From: a virus
IMG/VR virus record: IMGVR_UViG_3300046819_000114
Span: 1-36,423 of that record
Reading direction: 5' to 3' (one strand)
DNA: 36,423 nt
The translations under genes and the position numbers were made by a program. The notes under the pieces are model-generated. The model was not told where the DNA came from. It saw only the letters and a program-made list of their open reading frames with translations, and ran no database searches. How positions within the stretch are numbered: position 1 is the first letter of the stretch; each line of letters opens with the position of its first letter. Positions 14,365-20,424 of the stretch are shown here, piece by piece.

Positions 14365-14780
14365 TGTTAGAATGTCTGATTATGGGCGACTCGATCGCCG
14401 TTGGAACGAAGATGTTTGCTCCGAAAGAATGTGTATCATATTCGAAGGGCGGATATAACACATGGCAGTGGAATAAGAAGTGGGGTAAGACTCCGCTTGA
14501 AGCCAAGACAATCGTAATCAGCCTCGGAACAAACGATCATATCGGCGTTGATACGAAAAAAGAGTTGACAAAAATTAGAACTCGTGTTAAGGTAGGCAAT
14601 GTAGTATGGATTATGCCTCCTTGTAACAAAGGCTTTTGCAAGCCTAAAGTGAATGCCATAGTAAAAAGCATCGCTGTAAGTTACGGAGATCGTATCATTG
14701 CTACATCGTATGTTCAACCTGATGATATCCATCCGTCGTGGCGTGGATATAAAGATCTTGTAAAGAAAGCTGGAATATGA
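14364..14780 (+). CDS. SGNH/GDSL-family hydrolase
   Basis: The 138-residue protein shows the hallmarks of SGNH hydrolases: MGDSIAVG (nucleophile Ser10), LGTND (block III Asn) and DDIHPSWRGY (Asp and His of block V). The block II glycine is probably in the KGGYNTWQW stretch. The family hydrolyses esters and thioesters of acyl chains or acetylated sugars. At 138 residues it is short but keeps all blocks. Being in the same overlapping run as the beta-ketoacyl synthase, it may act on acyl chains; deacetylation of a surface polysaccharide is the main alternative. It has no signal peptide, so it works in the cytoplasm. Confidence 0.8.
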   Translation: MLECLIMGDSIAVGTKMFAPKECVSYSKGGYNTWQWNKKWGKTPLEAKTIVISLGTNDHIGVDTKKELTKIRTRVKVGNVVWIMPPCNKGFCKPKVNAIVKSIAVSYGDRIIATSYVQPDDIHPSWRGYKDLVKKAGI

Positions 14781-15343
14781 ATCTTTTCATTCTCGACAGT
14801 GATCCTGTAGTTGCTGCGCAGCTGCAGTGTGACAAGCATGTCGTGAAGATGATCGTCGAGAGTGCTCAAATGCTCTCGACTGTACATCGTATGCTCGACG
14901 GTGTGGAAACTCGTAAGCGATCAAAGTCTGGCAAGACCATGTCAAAGTATTGGATCTTGCTAGACCAACGCGAATATACGTTTTACAAGGCAGTGCACAT
15001 GCACCACCCATGTACAGTTTGGACGGCCGAGAGCAATAACAACTACAACTGGCATTATGTCCATTTTGTAGCTCTTTGTGACGAGTATACGTATCGCTAT
15101 GGCAAGGTTCATAGCACAGATACGCTGCTTCGTGAAGCTCTGAAGAACCCGCCTCGTAACATTCCTGTCGGTGCCAAGACTCCTCAGCCGTTGGCGATGA
15201 AGGCTAATCCTGAGTGTATCGACTACAATGATATCGTAGGCTCTTATCGTAAGTTCTATCAGACAAAGCAAGAACGATTTAAGATGGCATGGACTAAACG
15301 TCCAGTGCCGGAATGGTTTTATATAAATAAACTTGTAGCTTAA
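14777..15343 (+). CDS. Conserved phage protein sometimes annotated as pyrimidine dimer DNA glycosylase
   Basis: The 188-residue protein begins MNLFILDSDPVVAAQLQCDKHVVKMIVESAQMLST, a pattern shared by a large phage family that automatic pipelines often label pyrimidine dimer DNA glycosylase. It has conserved His and Trp residues (HMHHPCTVWTAESNNNYNWHYVH) and PQPLAMKANPECIDYNDIVGSYRKFYQTKQ near the end. I cannot confirm repair activity from sequence, since the likeness to T4 DenV is not visible by eye. It overlaps the hydrolase gene by four bases. The last codons contain a late promoter box. Confidence 0.75.
   Translation: MNLFILDSDPVVAAQLQCDKHVVKMIVESAQMLSTVHRMLDGVETRKRSKSGKTMSKYWILLDQREYTFYKAVHMHHPCTVWTAESNNNYNWHYVHFVALCDEYTYRYGKVHSTDTLLREALKNPPRNIPVGAKTPQPLAMKANPECIDYNDIVGSYRKFYQTKQERFKMAWTKRPVPEWFYINKLVA
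15322..15329 (+). promoter_or_regulatory. T4-type late promoter box TATAAATA
   Basis: An exact TATAAATA at the very end of the preceding gene, 42 bases before the ATG at 15371. It marks the left edge of the AT-rich two-gene island. Confidence 0.62.
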
Positions 15344-15370
15344 TGATCGACCAATAAAAGGGATTCTATT

Positions 15371-15850
15371 ATGTCAATTGATAATTACGTAAAGTTTATT
15401 TCAGAACAACAAAAATCAATGGTAAATGCTGGTTTGGCAGCAAATCAAATTAACGAAAATGTAGAATTCGAATCTGAAGAATTTGACAACATTGTTGAAG
15501 CCGTAATCGATGCTCTTGCTGAAGATGTACAAGATTTACAGGAACTTTCTCCAGAATTAAAGTCTAAGTATCTTCATAAAGCTGTAGCAAATATACAAAA
15601 ACGTGGTATTAGATCAGGCCGCACCGGTGAGAAAGATCCTAAAATTGCAAAGCGCGTAAGTGGTGTTGCAAAAGCCGGTGGCAATGCAGATCAAGCAAAA
15701 GACACAGCAAAATATGCAAAATCATATGGCAAACAAGCTAGTAAACCTATGCCGAACAATGATGATAAATGGGATGATGAATATCAAAAAAGAGATATAA
15801 CACATACCTACATGAGAGCTTCTGCCAGGGCCGCTAAAAAGACAACTTAA
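15371..15850 (+). CDS. Late protein with one copy of the QxxELS peptide module, 159 aa
   Basis: The N-terminal half is acidic and helical; residues about 56-72 read LQELSPELKSKYLHKAV, a copy of the module EQIDELSxxTLxSYxxKA found several times in the proteins at 23518 and 26896. The C-terminal half is basic and Lys/Ala-rich (KAGGNADQAKDTAKYAKSYGKQASKP). The gene has a late promoter, a ribosome binding site (AAAAGGG) and its own terminator, so it is a single late unit. Lysine is mostly AAA here, whereas AAG dominates in the polymerase gene. Function unknown; a packaged or head-interior protein is possible. Confidence 0.65.
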   Translation: MSIDNYVKFISEQQKSMVNAGLAANQINENVEFESEEFDNIVEAVIDALAEDVQDLQELSPELKSKYLHKAVANIQKRGIRSGRTGEKDPKIAKRVSGVAKAGGNADQAKDTAKYAKSYGKQASKPMPNNDDKWDDEYQKRDITHTYMRASARAAKKTT

Positions 15851-15869
15851 ATTTAATATAAGCTTTAAC

Positions 15870-15907
15870 AAACCGGCCCGGTAGCAATACTTGGGCCGGT
15901 TTTCTTT
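15870..15907 (+). terminator. Intrinsic terminator
   Basis: AAACCGGCCC (15870-15879) pairs perfectly with GGGCCGGTTT (15893-15902) around a 13-base loop, followed by TCTTTT. It separates the gene ending at 15850 from the next late promoter, which starts only a few bases later. Confidence 0.88.
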
Positions 15908-15911
15908 TGTC

Positions 15912-15919
15912 TATAAATA
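15912..15919 (+). promoter_or_regulatory. T4-type late promoter box TATAAATA
   Basis: Exact TATAAATA five bases after the terminator. Transcription would start near 15925, with AAAGAGG (15924-15930) as ribosome binding site for the ATG at 15937. It decides against the longer frame starting at 15907, which would contain the promoter. Confidence 0.66.
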
Positions 15920-15936
15920 GATTAAAGAGGATTAAG

Positions 15937-17202
15937 ATGAGTACTAAAGGCAAAGCAGCATGGGAAAAATATTTCCAAGGCAACGGGGATGTTGATACTA
16001 TTGTTAATAAATCTGCTGACATATATGACGTAATTAACCAAACAAAGGTTATTGGCACGCTTCCTGCCGGACAAAAAATTACATATATATCCGATGTCAA
16101 CTATAACGCTAAGCCTATTATACAATACGAATCAGCTGGCAAAAAATATAAATCCCGTATTAAATTTGACATGATGCAAAAACCTGGAGTTAGGAATACA
16201 ATCGATCCCACCAATGTAAAAACAATTGGCAATAAAGTTCTTACACCCGATGGCTTAGGCCTTGGAGGTAAAATTGTTTCTAAAAGAGATTACATTAAAA
16301 CAATTAATACCGCTATTGACAATTGCAAGTTGGTTGCCCCTCATGTCAAAGAGTTTCTAAAACTAGTTGCTAGTAAAAGTAATAATACAAGTACTATATT
16401 TGCTAAAGCCGTTAAAGATATCTCTGATAAAGATCTTGCTATTATTGCCAAGGATTTTGGTGAGATTGCAGGCGCATGGTGGTTCTTAAACAACTATGAT
16501 AAAGACATTGTTTCAATTGAGTTTCCGGCCAGAAGCAATGAACCATTGGTTGATTATTATGGAGTATATAGTAACAAATTGAAGATCGGTGTATCGGCTA
16601 AAGCAGGCGGTGGAGCAGCTCCATCTATCTCATCAGTATGGAATATGATCGGTAAAAAAACATTCAGCGACGTAAACGATAAAAAAGTACACAATTTCAT
16701 TGGTGCTATAGTAAATAATTCCGGCACTGAAGGAATTGTGCAGGCTGCAAAAGCAATGGACTCACCACTATATAAAACAGTAGGCAATCTTATAGGTAAA
16801 ATTACGTATACTGCTGATGATATAGAAAAATGGATGAAGCAATTTGATACTCCAAAGGAGGCTCATGATACTTTAACAAAACAATTTTATGAAAAAATAG
16901 GTAGATCAGCTGAATTGGCTACGTTTGAAAAGATTTGGAGAGAGTCAAAGAAAAAAAACGGCACCATTCTATCTCCAATGGCATATGCATTAATTGTTGA
17001 AGTTAACGCAGATAGTAAGAATACCAACTTCTTAACTGATATTGTTCGTACTAATAACATTGAACAGTTATATGTGTATTTAACAAAAGCTAGTTTAAAG
17101 TACGAATTAAAGGGATTTAAAGACAGCAACTTTATTTTTGAATACCACTCAAATGCTGCAGAACCGGGTGGAAATAAAATTGGTTTCAAGCTAAAAAAGT
17201 AG
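15937..17202 (+). CDS. Late protein of unknown function with a possible nuclease-like core, 421 aa
   Basis: The start at 15937 (MSTKGKAAWEKYFQGNGDVDTIV) is chosen because the late promoter and AAAGAGG lie directly upstream. Residues about 1-85 look like a small beta-rich domain. Around residues 180-230 the text AGAWWFLNNYDKDIVSIEFPARSNEPLVDYYGVYSNKLKIGVSAKAGGGAAPSIS has an Asp followed by strands and S-A-K, which could be the core of a PD-(D/E)xK nuclease; one acidic ligand is not certain. The gene is much more AT-rich than its neighbours, with AAA, ATA and AGA codons frequent, and is enclosed by a terminator and two promoters. This suggests acquisition as a unit. A structural role is the alternative. 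Confidence 0.6.
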   Translation: MSTKGKAAWEKYFQGNGDVDTIVNKSADIYDVINQTKVIGTLPAGQKITYISDVNYNAKPIIQYESAGKKYKSRIKFDMMQKPGVRNTIDPTNVKTIGNKVLTPDGLGLGGKIVSKRDYIKTINTAIDNCKLVAPHVKEFLKLVASKSNNTSTIFAKAVKDISDKDLAIIAKDFGEIAGAWWFLNNYDKDIVSIEFPARSNEPLVDYYGVYSNKLKIGVSAKAGGGAAPSISSVWNMIGKKTFSDVNDKKVHNFIGAIVNNSGTEGIVQAAKAMDSPLYKTVGNLIGKITYTADDIEKWMKQFDTPKEAHDTLTKQFYEKIGRSAELATFEKIWRESKKKNGTILSPMAYALIVEVNADSKNTNFLTDIVRTNNIEQLYVYLTKASLKYELKGFKDSNFIFEYHSNAAEPGGNKIGFKLKK

Positions 17203-17231
17203 TGTACATTTTATCGAAACTATAGTAGAGT
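17203..17231 (+). promoter_or_regulatory. Promoter-like element before the HAD phosphatase gene
   Basis: TGTACA (17203-17208) directly follows the preceding stop; after 17 bases comes TAGAGT (17226-17231). The ATG at 17237 falls at the predicted transcription start, so this message may be leaderless, as at 11871. Confidence 0.5.
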
Positions 17232-17236
17232 AAACT

Positions 17237-17842
17237 ATGATAAAGAAACGATTCAGAGAGTTTATTGGTTCAGGTACGCTTACGATATTCGATATCGATG
17301 AGACGCTGTTCCATACATATGCAAAAGTTGCCGTTGTCAAAGATGGTAAGGTTGTTCGAATGCTCGACAACCAGGAGTTCAACACTTACAAGCGTAAGAA
17401 GGGTGAAACCTACGACTTCGGAGAGTTTGCTAACGCAGAGGTATTCCGCAAGTCATCGAAGCCTATCACTCGAATGGTTGCTAAAACGAAAGCGATCTTC
17501 GCTAACTCAAAGAAGAATCCTCACAGTCGAGTGATTATCTGTACAGCACGAGCTGACTTCGATAACAAGGATATCTTCCTTCAGACGTTTCGAGATCACG
17601 GTCTACCTATCGATAATATCCATGTCGAACGTGCTGGTAACCTGAAGATCGACTCTTCGGCAGAAGCCAAGAAGATCATCTTCCGCAAATATATAAATAC
17701 TAAGAACTATGTAAAGCTTCGGTTGTTTGATGATGCTCCTAGCAATCTTCAGGCATTTCTTTCGTTGAAGAAAGAGTTTCCTGATATTACGTTCGAAGCC
17801 TTCTTTGTAAATCCTGATGGATCGGTAAAAACAGTACGATGA
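17237..17842 (+). CDS. HAD-superfamily phosphatase
   Basis: The 201-residue protein carries the HAD signature: TIFDIDETLFHT (nucleophile Asp19, acid Asp21), VIICTARADF (motif II Thr) and LRLFDDAPSNL (motif IV Asp pair). The fold and length resemble the 3'-phosphatase domain of polynucleotide kinases and small phage phosphatases; the substrate cannot be decided. It overlaps the KxDG-motif gene by four bases (ATGA at 17839), and that gene overlaps a nucleotidyltransferase, so the three are made together. A late promoter box for the next gene lies inside it at 17692. Confidence 0.82.
   Translation: MIKKRFREFIGSGTLTIFDIDETLFHTYAKVAVVKDGKVVRMLDNQEFNTYKRKKGETYDFGEFANAEVFRKSSKPITRMVAKTKAIFANSKKNPHSRVIICTARADFDNKDIFLQTFRDHGLPIDNIHVERAGNLKIDSSAEAKKIIFRKYINTKNYVKLRLFDDAPSNLQAFLSLKKEFPDITFEAFFVNPDGSVKTVR
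17692..17699 (+). promoter_or_regulatory. T4-type late promoter box TATAAATA inside a gene
   Basis: An exact TATAAATA lies inside the HAD gene, 140 bases before the next start at 17839. It could give late transcription of the ligase-like and nucleotidyltransferase genes without the phosphatase. A chance match in AT-rich coding sequence is possible. Confidence 0.4.
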
Positions 17843-19008
17843 CAAGTTTTAGAAATTTCCTCGCAGAAGAGCTTGACGAAACTAAGCTGAAGCATCTTGA
17901 GCATGCCGAAGATCACGTGATCAATGCTGGTCACGAAGGCTTTTCTCATGCTTATCACAATCTCAAAGATGTGCATGACAGGCTGACAGGTAAGAAGAAC
18001 GATACAAGAATCACCATGAAGTATGATGGTTCTCCTTCTGTGGTATTTGGTCGTCATCCTGAAACTGGTCGTTTCTTCGTAGCATCGAAGTCTGCCTTCA
18101 ATAAGAATCCAAAAATTAACTATACAGAAGAAGATATCGAGCGTAACCATGGTCATGCCCCTGGCCTCGTATCGAAGCTACGAGCTGCTTTACAACATCT
18201 TCCAAAGGTAACACCAAAGAAAGGTGTTTTCCAAGGCGATATCATGCACACTGCTGAGGACGTGCATGAATCTGATGGTCGTGTACACTTCACGCCTAAC
18301 ACTATCACTTACTCTGCTCCAAAAAATTCAGCACATGGTAAGGCTGCTCTCAACTCAAAGATTGGCGTAGCTATTCATACCAAGTATAATGGTAAGAACC
18401 TCGAGGATATGCAAGCCGAGCACGGCGCTCAGCTAAATGACTTTGGATTGCACAAAGACGTGCATCTGATTTCGACAGAACATCATCTCGATAACATCAA
18501 GTTCACGCCTCAGAATCGCGAGCGCTTTGCAAAGGCTATGACTGCAGCTGCAGCACATAACAAAAAGGCAAAGCCTGAAACTTATGAAGCTATCAAAGGC
18601 CATGAGATTCCTTTGAAAACTTACATTAATCATACTGTTCGTACTGGTACTAAGCCTAGCGTAGAAGGTTTCATGAACCACTACATGAAGGCACATCAGA
18701 AGAAGATCGAAGGTGTGAAGATGGCAGCATCGAAGGCATCTAAGACTGCTGCGATGGAATCAGACATCGGTCACGTTCAACGTAATCGTGCTCACTTTGA
18801 AAACGTTCTGAACCAGCACAAGCATCTACAAAAAGCAAAGGATATTCTTGCTCATACTCTGTCAAGCTCCGCGGAGTTTGATCACAGCATCAATGGTAAG
18901 AAGTCGAAGCCTGAAGGTTTCGTAGTAGTTAGACATAACCGTCCTACTAAAATCGTAGATCGCGCTGAATTCTCGGCTGCCAATTTCAATAAGGTTAAAG
19001 CTCAATGA
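17839..19008 (+). CDS. KxDG-motif protein, DUF6267-like, possible ligase-type nucleotidyltransferase
   Basis: The 389-residue protein resembles a family I know as DUF6267 from marine T4-like phages. Its sequence shows marks of the covalent nucleotidyltransferase superfamily (DNA/RNA ligases and capping enzymes): TMKYDGSPSVVFGR gives motif I K61-x-D-G; GVFQGDIMHT (129-138) fits motif III; PEGFVVVRH (358-366) fits motif IV; K371 in PTKIVDR could be motif V. The stretch between III and IV is long, with a helical insert. If correct, Lys61 would take AMP or GMP. The first residues (MTSFRNFLAEE) resemble the short leader common to virion-associated proteins of these phages. It is coupled to a HAD phosphatase and an HxGH protein. 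Confidence 0.7.
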   Translation: MTSFRNFLAEELDETKLKHLEHAEDHVINAGHEGFSHAYHNLKDVHDRLTGKKNDTRITMKYDGSPSVVFGRHPETGRFFVASKSAFNKNPKINYTEEDIERNHGHAPGLVSKLRAALQHLPKVTPKKGVFQGDIMHTAEDVHESDGRVHFTPNTITYSAPKNSAHGKAALNSKIGVAIHTKYNGKNLEDMQAEHGAQLNDFGLHKDVHLISTEHHLDNIKFTPQNRERFAKAMTAAAAHNKKAKPETYEAIKGHEIPLKTYINHTVRTGTKPSVEGFMNHYMKAHQKKIEGVKMAASKASKTAAMESDIGHVQRNRAHFENVLNQHKHLQKAKDILAHTLSSSAEFDHSINGKKSKPEGFVVVRHNRPTKIVDRAEFSAANFNKVKAQ

Positions 19009-19616
19009 AATCCATTCATATCACACAAGGACGATTCAATCCTGTTCATGCAGGCCACGAGATGGTCGTCAAGCATGTGATGGATGCTGCCAAGAAAGAA
19101 GGCGCAGATCATAAGATCTTGACGACGGGATCTCATGACGCAAAGAAAAATCCACTAACACCTGAACAGAAGGTCAAGCATCTTTCTCGTGCTGTCAAAG
19201 GTGCAAAAGTTGAAGCGATGGGTAAGGAACATCCTACTCTGCTTCATCAGATGTCGAAGCTACACAAAGCTGGTTATACTCACGTCACAATGCATGTCGG
19301 TTCTGATCGTGTGAATGAATTCCATACTCTGCTTCATAAGTATAACGGCGCAGATATGAAGCACGGTCACTACAACTTCAAGAGCATCAAGGTCAAGTCT
19401 GTCGGCGGTGAACGCAAGGAAGGTGGAGGTGGAATCGAATCTGCTTCTGGTACTGCTATGCGTAAGCACGTTACTGCAGGAGATAAAGAATCATTCCATA
19501 AGATGGCCCCATCTGGTATGAGCAAAGCGCATAAAGATGAGTTGTATCACGATGTTCGTAAAGGCATGGGTATTCACGAGTCGTTCATCGCAAGATTTAA
19601 AAACTGGATTAATTAA
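19005..19616 (+). CDS. HxGH nucleotidyltransferase (cytidylyltransferase-like)
   Basis: The 203-residue protein begins with GRFNPVHAGHEMVVKHV, the HxGH motif (His15, His18) of NMN/FAD/cytidylyltransferase-type enzymes. The second motif is ASGTAMRKHV near residue 146, and HVGSDRVNEF (about 98-107) lines the nucleotide site in related enzymes. It transfers a nucleotide from an NTP to a phosphorylated substrate, not identified here. It differs from the short enzyme at 425 in length and sequence. It overlaps the KxDG gene at its start (ATGA) and the next virion gene at its end (TAATG), which places it in the late operon. Confidence 0.8.
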   Translation: MKSIHITQGRFNPVHAGHEMVVKHVMDAAKKEGADHKILTTGSHDAKKNPLTPEQKVKHLSRAVKGAKVEAMGKEHPTLLHQMSKLHKAGYTHVTMHVGSDRVNEFHTLLHKYNGADMKHGHYNFKSIKVKSVGGERKEGGGGIESASGTAMRKHVTAGDKESFHKMAPSGMSKAHKDELYHDVRKGMGIHESFIARFKNWIN

Positions 19617-20350
19617 TGCCACAATACTTTCCGATGGACAATTTGTTCCTCAATATTGCAAGAGGCCTCGTAAAAGGCACTAGCTTTATTCATAAGTTTG
19701 GTGCTGTTCCTGCTATGAGCACAAGCACCACTGGTACAGTATGGGATGTAAATGATACAGTATATCCCTGGTCGGCTTGGAATACAGCAGGCACAATCAC
19801 AATTGACAGAGCAAGTACGAGTGATGCTAATAAGAGTGTGACAGTAGTAGGTTTAGATTCGAATTATAATGAACTCACAGAAACGATAGTTCTTGCAACT
19901 CCAACTGGCAATGCTTCTACTAACTCGTTTATTCGTATATTTAGAGCTTTTATTGTAGATGGTAGTACTAACGTTGGACTTATTTCTATTAAAAAGGGGG
20001 CCACAACAGTAGCTGCTATTACTGCTACTAAAGGCCAGACGTTAATGGCTATATACACAATTCCTGCTGGACATACTGGTTATCTTATGAAAGGTACAGC
20101 CTCTGCACAGGCGGGTGCTGATGCAACCGGGGATATGTTTGTTCGATACGCGGGTCAATCTTCTTTTAGAATAGGTCACTCGTTTGAAGTATCAGGCGCT
20201 GGAGGTCAATATCTATATGACTTTGTAACACCTATTCCCATTCCAGCAGAATCCGACATTGATGTAAGAGTAGTTACAAGATCCAATAACGGTCGATATA
20301 CTGCAGCATTTGACTTAATTCTTATCAAAGATTCCTTGGGTGGCGGTTGA
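19616..20350 (+). CDS. Probable virion structural protein, 244 aa
   Basis: The protein is beta-rich, with many Ser, Thr, Gly and Ala and few charged residues (TITIDRASTSDANKSVTVVGLDSNYNELTETIVLATPTGNASTNSF). It ends in a barrel-like part (SSFRIGHSFEVSGAGGQYLYDFVTPIPIPAESDIDVRVVTRSNNGRYTAAFDLILIKD), typical of phage decoration or fibre-associated proteins. I recall similar proteins in marine T4-like phages but cannot name the structure they belong to. It is coupled to the nucleotidyltransferase gene. AT-rich codons are frequent. Confidence 0.6.
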   Translation: MPQYFPMDNLFLNIARGLVKGTSFIHKFGAVPAMSTSTTGTVWDVNDTVYPWSAWNTAGTITIDRASTSDANKSVTVVGLDSNYNELTETIVLATPTGNASTNSFIRIFRAFIVDGSTNVGLISIKKGATTVAAITATKGQTLMAIYTIPAGHTGYLMKGTASAQAGADATGDMFVRYAGQSSFRIGHSFEVSGAGGQYLYDFVTPIPIPAESDIDVRVVTRSNNGRYTAAFDLILIKDSLGGG

Positions 20351-20355
20351 TTTAT

Positions 20356-20363
20356 TATAAATA
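20356..20363 (+). promoter_or_regulatory. T4-type late promoter box TATAAATA
   Basis: Exact TATAAATA six bases after the preceding stop, giving a leader of about 55 bases (20370-20424) with AAGGGA before the ATG at 20425. It would drive the block of late genes from 20425 onward. Confidence 0.68.
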
Positions 20364-20424
20364 GATTTGCGGTTAGGCTACGGCAATCCCGTTTGTTTAA
20401 CAGATAAGCCCAAGGGAAACTCTG

